A stretch of 42,194 nucleotides of DNA from Bryobacterales bacterium (GTDB lineage: Bacteria > Acidobacteriota > Terriglobia > Bryobacterales > Bryobacteraceae): contig JAEUQF010000068.1 of assembly GCA_016789745.1 (NCBI GenBank), forward strand, positions 1-42,194. Direction: 5' to 3'. Position 1 is the stretch's first letter. Every line of letters begins with the position of its first letter. Shown in pieces: positions 17,597 to 24,268 of the stretch. Below the pieces are notes generated by a model that made no database searches, was not told the DNA's origin, and saw only the letters and a program-made list of their open reading frames with translations. The position numbers were made by a program, and so were the translations under genes.

Positions 17597-17677
17597 CGAA
17601 GCATAGACACAGCGACCCGCTCCGCCGCTACCGGAATCGGAACCCGACAGCGCGCGCTGGGTTATGCTCAATACTTC

Positions 17678-18424
17678 ATGCTGGTTGAAAACAAGAGAGG
17701 CAACTATTCTTTCGTGCGGGGCATTGCGCCCTATTCCGGCGGTGCCGTGGCGGCGCCGGGCTTTGAGGTGGTGCACGTGCGATTCAGCCACTACGTGGCG
17801 CTACGGGCGGGCTTCGACGCGGTGGAAGCGCACCTGAAGAAGGTGGGACGCCCATTACAGGCATTGTGTGGAATGGAACTGCGGTCGCCGAAGCCATTCA
17901 CATTTCCCGGCTTCAATCAATTCAACGCCGGCTACATTGATGTGTTGAAGAAGTGGGATATTCTGTTTGACGGCATGAATCCGGTGGCGCGGACGAACAT
18001 CGCGCCCGCGGTGAATCCGCCGAAGGAGCCCTCCCTGTATGGGTTTTCTTATACGACGCCTTCGAAGCTCACGCGGCGAACGTTCGTGGTAGCAGGTGCG
18101 GGAGAGTTGCCGGAAGGATCGTTGAAGCCGGAGGATGTGGTGCGGCGGAACGATACCAGTCCCGCGGCGATTCAGGAGAAGGCGAAGTTCGTGATGGGGC
18201 TGATGGAAGGCCGCATGCATGAGTTGAGCGTAGGGTGGCGGGACGTGACGGTTACGGAGATTTACACCATTCACCCGCTGAAGCCGTTCGTGGAAACCGA
18301 GTTGTTGAAGCGCATGGGCGACGGCGGCGCGCACGGGCTGACGTGGCACTATTCGCGGCCGCCGATCGAGACCATCGAGTACGAGATGGACCTGCGCGGC
18401 TGTGCGACGGAGATGGTGATCTAG
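17678..18424 (+). CDS. RidA/YjgF-like protein (tentative)
   Basis: 248 residues from ATG 17678; the frame is open further upstream but that part is antisense to the propeller gene. The N-terminus, ENKRGNYSFVRGIAPYSGGA, and the C-terminal half (KFVMGLMEGRMHELSVGWRD, then EIYTIHPLKPF) have the pattern of RidA-type enamine/imine deaminases, in which a helix is followed by a strand ending in a 'vyv'-like segment. The length suggests two RidA-like halves. I do not see the canonical RidA catalytic Arg in a clear context, so activity is uncertain. No signal peptide, so cytoplasmic. It stands alone, divergent from the propeller gene, and shares a CTAG stop with the next gene. Confidence 0.55.
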   Translation: MLVENKRGNYSFVRGIAPYSGGAVAAPGFEVVHVRFSHYVALRAGFDAVEAHLKKVGRPLQALCGMELRSPKPFTFPGFNQFNAGYIDVLKKWDILFDGMNPVARTNIAPAVNPPKEPSLYGFSYTTPSKLTRRTFVVAGAGELPEGSLKPEDVVRRNDTSPAAIQEKAKFVMGLMEGRMHELSVGWRDVTVTEIYTIHPLKPFVETELLKRMGDGGAHGLTWHYSRPPIETIEYEMDLRGCATEMVI

Positions 18425-21225
18425 GGCAGATAGAAGCCGTTCAGGTCGATGATGACATCGGTGGTGTTGGAGCCGAAGATGTCGATGTTGGCGGCTGTCC
18501 CGGCCGGCACCAGCGCGGCGTTGGCAACCACATCGCCGAGAAGCGAATTGAGGATCGAGACCAGCGGCTGCAGCACGCCGGTGGGCCAGGCCGTGAGATA
18601 GCCAAGCGGGCCGGGCGGCACGGCGGTGAAGTTCAGGGAATAGGCCTTCGCATCGGGCGCCGAACCGCAGTTGGACGCAAAAACATTTATGGTACGCGGT
18701 GCTTGACCGGGCAGCGGACCGCCGGTGCCCGGGTTGCGGGTGTCGGTGACGCGGCACGGCGTAAGAGGATAGAAGCGCAGGCCGCCGGCGCGCAGGGGTG
18801 CGAAGTAGCCGTTCACATCCAGGACAAGGTCCGTGGCATTCGGAGAATAGATGCTGACCGCGCCATCGGTGCCCGCAGGGATGATGGCGGCGTTGGCCAC
18901 TACCTGGCCATCCCAACTGTTCAATGTAGAAACGAACGGCTGCTCCTGGCCGGTGGGCCACATCGACACGTAGGCGAGATAGCCGGCGGGAACCGCCGTC
19001 AGGTTCAGGGAGAGGGCTTTGGCTTCGGGAGGTATGGCGCAGTTGCCCGCGGGTAGGCGGAAGCTACGCGTGCCGCCACCGATGGGGATACCGGGCGCGC
19101 CGAACTCGCCGGTCTTGCCGCTACCGGCACGGGTATCGGCCACGCGGCAGGGGTTGACGGAGTAGAAGGCGAGGGCGGTGTTGTCGCTGGCGAAGTAGCC
19201 ATTCACATCGATGACGACGTCGGTGTCGTGGCTGGCATACAGGCTGACGGCGCCATTGGCACCTAAGGGGACGACAGCGGCATTGGCCACCACCCGTCCG
19301 CGAAACGAGTTCAGGGTGGAGGCGAGCGGCTGGGGTTGCCCGGCAGGCCAGGCCGTGAGGAACGCAAGGGGCCCCTTCGGCACCACAGTGATATTGAGGA
19401 CGACGGCGCTGGCGGAAAGAGGCACGCCGCAGGCGGCGGCGGTTATGGAGAACGAGCGGATGCCCTGTGCGGCTAACGAGGGTGGGCCATACGCCGGCTG
19501 CTTGTTACCTTCCGGGCGGGTGTCGGCCACGCGGCAAGGCAGGAGCGGGACAAAGGACAGTGGGAAGGTGCGACCCTGCTGAGTGATGGCAACAGTGGTG
19601 GATCCAACCGCCACGGTAGCGGCACGTGGATAGGACTGGTTGTTCTGGTCGTGTTTGAGGTAGAGGTTCCGGGAGCCGCTTCCGTCAACGGATGCGGCGG
19701 CTGGTCCGGAGTAGTTATCGCTCAACTGCAGCCATGGAACTGCGGAGGTAGCCCGCCAGGCACAGCTCGGATTGGCAACAACATCAAGGCCCGACTCTAT
19801 GCCCTCAAAGGACCCCAGCGTGATGCTGCTTGCGGAGACCAGAGCGGAGCAGTCGGAGGCGGCGAGTTGGGTGATGCGTACCTGGAGAGATCCGGCGGTG
19901 ATAGTGGCAGTGCGGGTAATGGCCGTGGTATTCGGAGCGACCGTGAATTCGCGATTTCCATAGCCGCTTCCGTTGTTGCCGCCGGTTACAGTGATCCAGG
20001 AGGGCACTCCCGTCAGCGTCCAGGGGCAACTGCCGGCGCTGAAGCCGAAGACGCCCTGGCCACCGCTGGCAGGGAACACGGAGCGTTCTGCGGTAAAGAC
20101 GTTCACGCAACTGTCAGCAGGTAGGGCATCCTGCAGGACGGTGATGGCAGTGCGGCCGATCCTGAGCGTGCCGGTGCGTGCCCCCGCATCGGTATTTGCA
20201 GGTATGGAGTAGCTGATGGTGCCGGGACCGGCACCGGGCTGCGAGTGAGTGATCCAGTATTGGGGTGTAGCCACGGTAGGCCGGCAGCCTGGTTCGGTAA
20301 GGACGCGAACGACGCCGGAGCCCCCAGTGCCCAGCACACGGATAGAGGGCACGGAAGCATCGGCGACACAGGGAGTCAGCAACACGGTGCTGGCCGAGCC
20401 ATTCAGAATTTGGCCGGTGCCGGCGATCTGCCTTGCGGCGTTGATACCGGCAATCGAGGCCAGCGAGTAACTGGTGCTGTTCGCGCTGTAGTTGAACAGC
20501 GTGACGCTTTCGCCATTAGCGAATTGGACGTAGCGCTGCCGGGTTTGGAAGAAGCCAGCGCCGACGCTGATGCAGTCGACCAGGTAGTCGTTGCGGTCAT
20601 TGAAGGCAATGCGAAGCGTGCCGCCTCGCGTGCCGCCGCAGGTGAGGGTGGGTACCGGTGGCTGTCCGGGAGTGACGAGGGACACGGCTTGGTTGAGGCC
20701 GATGCCGAAGGCGAAGGACTTCACCCCCAGCAGGATGCCGCTGTTGTTGAGGTCGACATAGGCGCCGTCGTAGTTGGCCGGATCCAAGAGTTGGAAGGCG
20801 CCCGCGGCCGTACGCAGGAAGTAGCGCAGGGTTCCGCCGAGCATGGCCGTGCCCAGGATAGCGCCGTTGTCGTTGATGGCCAGCAGTGTGGTGGAGGTGC
20901 TGGCGGGGTAGTTGACGGCAGTGTAGACACCGTTTCCGCCGCGCAGGAAGCCATGTGTGCCCGTTGCGTCGGAGTAACTGCCGACGACCGCGCCGGAGGA
21001 GTTGCCGTCGCGCGCCGCCGTGCTGTTGGCACCGGGAAAGGCAATGGCAAAGCGGGGCTGGCCGGGGGTGAACAGATAGTCCGCGCCGACGAGGCGGCCA
21101 TCGTTCGTGACGGCCACCGGCGGCGGAAGGTCGGGGTAGAAGTCCCAGCGATAGCCGGAGGGGGGCGCAGGATCCTGCGCGGCCAACCTGCCGGCGAAGA
21201 GAACCAGGAGCAGGTTGTATTTCAC
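18421..21225 (-). CDS. Secreted HAF/BACON protein with three C-terminal repeats
   Basis: 934 residues with signal peptide MKYNLLLVLFAGRLAAQ. Residues ~75-180 have HAF-like repeats (HGFLRGGNGVYTAVNYP, LLAINDNGAILGT). Two BACON-type domains lie at ~375-455 and ~465-555, each with the Cys-Pro/Ala-Trp core (CPWTLTGVPSWITVTGG; CAWRATSAVPWLQLSDN); these commonly bind surface glycans or mucin-like polymers. The C-terminus is three tandem ~125-residue repeats, each beginning PCRVADTR or PCRVTDTR and ending DVNGYF or DLNGFY, seen widely in secreted proteins of Acidobacteriota and Actinobacteria. There is no sorting signal and no catalytic motif. Probably a surface adhesin or matrix protein. Its stop shares CTAG with the RidA-like gene. 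Confidence 0.8.
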   Translation of the reverse strand: MKYNLLLVLFAGRLAAQDPAPPSGYRWDFYPDLPPPVAVTNDGRLVGADYLFTPGQPRFAIAFPGANSTAARDGNSSGAVVGSYSDATGTHGFLRGGNGVYTAVNYPASTSTTLLAINDNGAILGTAMLGGTLRYFLRTAAGAFQLLDPANYDGAYVDLNNSGILLGVKSFAFGIGLNQAVSLVTPGQPPVPTLTCGGTRGGTLRIAFNDRNDYLVDCISVGAGFFQTRQRYVQFANGESVTLFNYSANSTSYSLASIAGINAARQIAGTGQILNGSASTVLLTPCVADASVPSIRVLGTGGSGVVRVLTEPGCRPTVATPQYWITHSQPGAGPGTISYSIPANTDAGARTGTLRIGRTAITVLQDALPADSCVNVFTAERSVFPASGGQGVFGFSAGSCPWTLTGVPSWITVTGGNNGSGYGNREFTVAPNTTAITRTATITAGSLQVRITQLAASDCSALVSASSITLGSFEGIESGLDVVANPSCAWRATSAVPWLQLSDNYSGPAAASVDGSGSRNLYLKHDQNNQSYPRAATVAVGSTTVAITQQGRTFPLSFVPLLPCRVADTRPEGNKQPAYGPPSLAAQGIRSFSITAAACGVPLSASAVVLNITVVPKGPLAFLTAWPAGQPQPLASTLNSFRGRVVANAAVVPLGANGAVSLYASHDTDVVIDVNGYFASDNTALAFYSVNPCRVADTRAGSGKTGEFGAPGIPIGGGTRSFRLPAGNCAIPPEAKALSLNLTAVPAGYLAYVSMWPTGQEQPFVSTLNSWDGQVVANAAIIPAGTDGAVSIYSPNATDLVLDVNGYFAPLRAGGLRFYPLTPCRVTDTRNPGTGGPLPGQAPRTINVFASNCGSAPDAKAYSLNFTAVPPGPLGYLTAWPTGVLQPLVSILNSLLGDVVANAALVPAGTAANIDIFGSNTTDVIIDLNGFYLP
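18424..19570 (-). repeat. Three tandem ~125-residue coding repeats
   Basis: The DNA encoding the three PCRV(A/T)DTR-to-D(V/L)NG(Y/F) modules lies at about 19205-19570, 18805-19180 and 18424-18785. They are diverged at DNA level but share module length, the opening Pro-Cys-Arg-Val, a central WP(T/A)G segment with ...LNS, and a VANAA(V/I/L)(V/I)P core. They arose by old internal duplication. Confidence 0.7.
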
Positions 21226-21279
21226 ACCTTAAGCGTAAACCCGAACGCGCACGTGCGTTCCGGGTAAGATGCAAAGAAC
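21226..21279. promoter_or_regulatory. Divergent intergenic region with palindrome and near-leaderless promoter
   Basis: 54 bp between divergent starts. CGCACGTGCG (21248-21257) is a perfect 10-bp palindrome within a longer imperfect one (21241-21263), a plausible operator for both genes. Plus strand: TAAGAT (21265-21270) lies 9 nt before ATG 21280, so the message would begin within a few nt of the start codon. No Shine-Dalgarno sequence precedes that ATG. Confidence 0.4.
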
Positions 21280-22122
21280 ATGATTGCGCGTTTTCTACTG
21301 CTTATCGGGACGTTGACGCTGCCTCTGGCGGCCCAGAAAATGACGGTGTTTCTGATTACGGATGCGGAGGGTGTTGGCGGGGTGTGCCGCCAGGATCAGA
21401 CGGATCCGAAGGACGCGGAGATGAGGCAGTTGCTGACCGGCGAGATTAACGCCGCAGTGGAAGGGTTCTTTGCCGGCGGGGCCGATGAAGTGATCGTGTG
21501 GGATGGGCACGACGGAAGCCAGACACTGTCGACGTTGACCATTCACCCGCGTGCGAAGCTGGTGATGGGCGGACTGGGGCCTTCGATGCTGATGGAGCGG
21601 CGGTTTTCGGCGGTGGCGTATGTGGGCCAGCACAGCAAGGCAAACATCCGCGCGGGCATCATGGCGCACAGCTATAGTTCGCTGGGGATCCAGAACATGC
21701 TGCTGAACGGAAAGCCGGTGGGGGAGATCGACGTGATTGCCGCCATGGCCGGACACTTCGGCACGCCCGTGATTCTGCTGACGGGGGATAAGGCGGCGGC
21801 CGATGAATTGAAGGAGATTGTGCCGGACGCCGAGTATGCCGTGGTGAAGGAAGGGCTGGCGCGGTATGTGTGCATCAGCGAATCGGCGGACACCGCGCGG
21901 AAGATGATCCGGGAGGCCGCGCAGCGCAGCATCGCCAGGATCAAGACAGTGAAGCCCTACAAGGTGCCGGGGCCGGTGACGTTGCAGATTGAGTATACGA
22001 CGCGGAATTCTCTGCCGATCAACGCGGAGTCACGCCACGGGGCGGAGGTGCTGGACGACCGCACCATCCGCTTCCGTGGCAAAGACATCCTGGATGTGTG
22101 GACGACTTACCGATCGCGCTAG
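21280..22122 (+). CDS. Exported M55-family metallopeptidase (DppA-like)
   Basis: 280 residues, about the size of DppA D-aminopeptidase plus an N-terminal signal peptide (MIARFLLLIGTLTLPLAAQ). The zinc ligands of M55 are recognisable: D28 and E30 in ITDAEGVGG, H77 in DGHDGS, H118 in YVGQHSKA, and probably E149 in VGEID. Spacing between them matches DppA within a few residues. The Cys proposed as nucleophile in Bacillus DppA is not found at the equivalent site (AGIMAHSYSS), so catalysis may differ. B. subtilis DppA is cytoplasmic; this one appears periplasmic and may act on D-amino-acid peptides from peptidoglycan or the environment. It is a lone gene, and its stop shares CTAG with the PEP-CTERM gene. 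Confidence 0.85.
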   Translation: MIARFLLLIGTLTLPLAAQKMTVFLITDAEGVGGVCRQDQTDPKDAEMRQLLTGEINAAVEGFFAGGADEVIVWDGHDGSQTLSTLTIHPRAKLVMGGLGPSMLMERRFSAVAYVGQHSKANIRAGIMAHSYSSLGIQNMLLNGKPVGEIDVIAAMAGHFGTPVILLTGDKAAADELKEIVPDAEYAVVKEGLARYVCISESADTARKMIREAAQRSIARIKTVKPYKVPGPVTLQIEYTTRNSLPINAESRHGAEVLDDRTIRFRGKDILDVWTTYRSR

Positions 22123-22823
22123 TGGGCGGCGCGGCGGCGGAACCAGGCCAGGCCGGAGATGCCTAACCCGATAAGCGCGAAGCTGGAAGGCTCCGGCACC
22201 CCGCTGGTTGGGGCGGCCGTGAAACTGGTGTCAAATACGTTTGCAAAACGGAGGATGGCGGCGTTGCCAGTATTGCCGCTAAGGCTGACGAGGTTTCCGG
22301 CGGCGGTGGAAGTGCCCAGTCCTGAGGGAAGCGTACAGACTGCTGTGTCGTCGATGGCGGATGGCAGCACCTGGCAGGTGGCCATACTAGGAATACTGAA
22401 CTGCACGCTGGCGAAACCATTACCAGCGGTGCTCATTGGGGAGACAACCGAGGCCCCGGTGAACGCCACCGTACCGGCAGCGAGCGGCGTGATGGCGGCT
22501 GTATAGCTAACAACCATACCGGCTGTGTCACCGCTATTGACAAAGAAGGTAGTCCCGGTAGTCGGGGTGTTTGGACTCTTGCTGAATGTCAGTACGGCGG
22601 TGGTTCCAGACACCGACAGGTCGATGAGAATGTCGGCGGCCTGATACACCTTCGTGCCAGACGCGTTCGCCAGTTGGAAGACGCTGGCGTCGAACTGGAT
22701 ATTGCCGCCGATGGTAGCAGAGCAGGCGGTAGGCGAGGCAAGGCTTCCGCAACTGGCTGCGAAAGCGCTGCTGGCCGCGCTCACAAACAGCGCGGCGGAC
22801 AAGACGGACAACGGTCGTTTCAT
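22119..22823 (-). CDS. PEP-CTERM sorting-domain protein
   Basis: 234 residues. Signal peptide at the N-terminus (MKRPLSVLSAALFVSAASSAFA), then a Thr/Ser/Ala-rich beta-type body. The C-terminal sorting tag is at 208-234: VPEPSSFALIGLG, a hydrophobic segment, and a final RRRAAH basic cluster. Such proteins are processed by an exosortase (EpsH/XrtA type) and linked to an exopolysaccharide-rich surface; no exosortase is in this window. The gene has a good ribosome binding site (GGAGG, 5 nt before the ATG). It is divergent from the sigma/anti-sigma/CHAT operon, sharing the region 22824-22957, which makes it a candidate target of that sigma factor. Confidence 0.85.
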   Translation of the reverse strand: MKRPLSVLSAALFVSAASSAFAASCGSLASPTACSATIGGNIQFDASVFQLANASGTKVYQAADILIDLSVSGTTAVLTFSKSPNTPTTGTTFFVNSGDTAGMVVSYTAAITPLAAGTVAFTGASVVSPMSTAGNGFASVQFSIPSMATCQVLPSAIDDTAVCTLPSGLGTSTAAGNLVSLSGNTGNAAILRFANVFDTSFTAAPTSGVPEPSSFALIGLGISGLAWFRRRAAH

Positions 22824-22957
22824 GAAACCTCCAGAGATCCCGGGTTAGTGGTCCGGGGTGGAACAGAGAGAGGTGTTCCCGGAAGGAGGTGACGTTCGAG
22901 GCACGGCTGTATCCGCAATTTGCATAAGGTTGTAAACTTTGGAGATCGGGGGATGCA
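22824..22957. promoter_or_regulatory. Shared control region of PEP-CTERM gene and sigma-CHAT operon
   Basis: GGAACA (22860-22865) and TGTTCC (22874-22879) form a perfect inverted repeat around 8 nt, so the ECF-like -35 core GGAAC reads on both strands. On the minus strand it lies 51 nt before the PEP-CTERM start, a sensible promoter distance; on the plus strand it is ~93 nt before the sigma start. I do not see a clear ECF -10 (such as CGTC) 16-17 nt further on. A separate plus-strand TAAACT (22933-22938) could be a housekeeping -10 for the operon. GGGGGA at 22948-22953 is the probable ribosome binding site for a CTG start at 22958. Confidence 0.4.
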
Positions 22958-23512
22958 CTGACCGACCACGAGCAACTGGTTTCCACCCTGCACGAACGCT
23001 TCGCGTCGCGCATCCACTTCCTGGCGCGGCGGGAGCTGCGGTCGCAGGCGGTGGCCGAAGAGGTGTGCCACGAAACGCTGCTGCGGGTGATGCAGGCGAT
23101 CCGGAATGGAAAGCTCCAGGATGAGGCGGCCCTGCCTGGATTTGTGGTGGGCACGGCACGCAACGTGATCATGGAGGTTCGGCGGAAAGAAAGCCGGACG
23201 GCGCCGCTGGGGGAACGGGATGTGGCGGAGGATCACCAGGAGAGTCCGGTAGACCATACGGTCCGCAAGGCCATGCAACAGGTGTTCGCGAAGCTGAAGC
23301 CTCGCGAGCGGGAGGTGCTGCAATTAGCCTATCTGGAGGAGTTACCTAAGGAAGAAATCGCGGCGCGGATCGGGGTGGATCCGGAGCGGGTGCGGCTGGT
23401 TAAGTCCAGGGCACTGAGGAGCTTCCGCGACTTTTACGAACGTTTGACAAATAATTCGCCAAAAACATCGCTACAAACGGGGCGCGGAGATCACTTAGGG
23501 GAGGATAGGTGA
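22958..23512 (+). CDS. ECF-type sigma factor, probable CTG start
   Basis: 184 residues if begun at CTG 22958. The frame is open from 22928 (after TAA 22925-22927) and contains no ATG, GTG or TTG until GTG 23051, which would cut off most of region 2. Upstream of 23051 the frame encodes LVSTLHERFASRIHFLARRE, normal sigma2 sequence, so the true start must be earlier. CTG 22958 has GGGGGA just upstream. Region 2 continues through EEVCHETLLRVMQ and GFVVGTARNVIMEVRR; region 4 is LKPREREVLQLAYLEELPKE with an EIAARIGVDPERVRLVKSRA helix-turn-helix. Its stop overlaps a GTGA at the next gene, indicating coupling to the anti-sigma factor. Confidence 0.85.
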   Translation: MTDHEQLVSTLHERFASRIHFLARRELRSQAVAEEVCHETLLRVMQAIRNGKLQDEAALPGFVVGTARNVIMEVRRKESRTAPLGERDVAEDHQESPVDHTVRKAMQQVFAKLKPREREVLQLAYLEELPKEEIAARIGVDPERVRLVKSRALRSFRDFYERLTNNSPKTSLQTGRGDHLGEDR

Positions 23513-23514
23513 TA

Positions 23515-24264
23515 ATGACGCACGATCAAATAGAACGCGGCGAGATTGCGGAGCTGTACGTGCGTGGGCGCCTGAAAGATGCCGACCGCGCCGCGTTTGA
23601 AGAACACTACTTCGGCTGTGACGCCTGCTTTGAGGAAGTACAACGGCTGGAGCAGTTTATCGCCGGTGTGCGAGAGATGGATCTGGAGTCGATTGTTGAA
23701 CCGGCGCCCGTCCCTGCGCCGGTGATCGTAATGCCGGTGTGGCGGCAGCCTGCGTTCTTAGGAGCGATGGCGGCGTGCCTGGCGATGGGGGTTTTGTCGG
23801 GTTGGGCGCTGTTGGTGGACCGGGCGCGGCTGACGCAGGAAGTGGCGGAGGCGCGGCGTGTATCCACCGATGCGGCGACCCGGCTGCAGATGGCCGAACG
23901 GGAGTTGGCGATGCGGCGTGCGGCCGCGGCGGTCCCCGCGCCTTCGCTGGCCGGGAGCTTGCCCTTATTGATGTTGGAAGCAACACGGGCGGATGGCGTG
24001 CCGGCGATTGAGGTGCCGGCGGGGTCTGCGGCGCTGGCTTTGTGGCTGGAGCCGCCCCCCGCGGCGGATGCCACGCGCTACCGCTTGGAGGTGCTGCACG
24101 GCAACGACGTGGTGGTGATGCTGCCGGGTCTGCGGCGGAATTCGTATGGGGCACTGGCGGTGTCGGTGCCGGCGGAGAAGCTGACGGCGGGCGCCTATCG
24201 GGCACGGTTGCTGGTGGATGGCGGCGCGATGGTGGGCGATTACCGTTTCCAGGTAACGCGGTAG
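23515..24264 (+). CDS. Zinc-finger (ZAS-type) transmembrane anti-sigma factor
   Basis: About 249 residues. ATG 23515 is chosen; GTG 23509, overlapping the sigma stop, would add two residues, and AGGGGAGG at 23497-23504 could serve either. The N-terminal domain has the zinc motif of anti-sigma factors, HYFGCDACF (His-x3-Cys-x2-Cys), at ~28-36. A single TM follows (~77-97: FLGAMAACLAMGVLSGWALL), then a short coiled coil (VAEARRVSTDAATRLQMAER) and a ~110-residue extracytoplasmic beta domain. This is the classic single-pass layout in which the external domain senses a signal. It is 4 bp upstream of the TPR-CHAT gene, so all three genes form one operon. Confidence 0.85.
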   Translation: MTHDQIERGEIAELYVRGRLKDADRAAFEEHYFGCDACFEEVQRLEQFIAGVREMDLESIVEPAPVPAPVIVMPVWRQPAFLGAMAACLAMGVLSGWALLVDRARLTQEVAEARRVSTDAATRLQMAERELAMRRAAAAVPAPSLAGSLPLLMLEATRADGVPAIEVPAGSAALALWLEPPPAADATRYRLEVLHGNDVVVMLPGLRRNSYGALAVSVPAEKLTAGAYRARLLVDGGAMVGDYRFQVTR

Positions 24265-24268
24265 AGGC

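Noticed and set aside
17267..17677. Upstream extension of the RidA-like gene
   Set aside because: It is antisense to the propeller gene, and the conserved N-terminus begins at ATG 17678.
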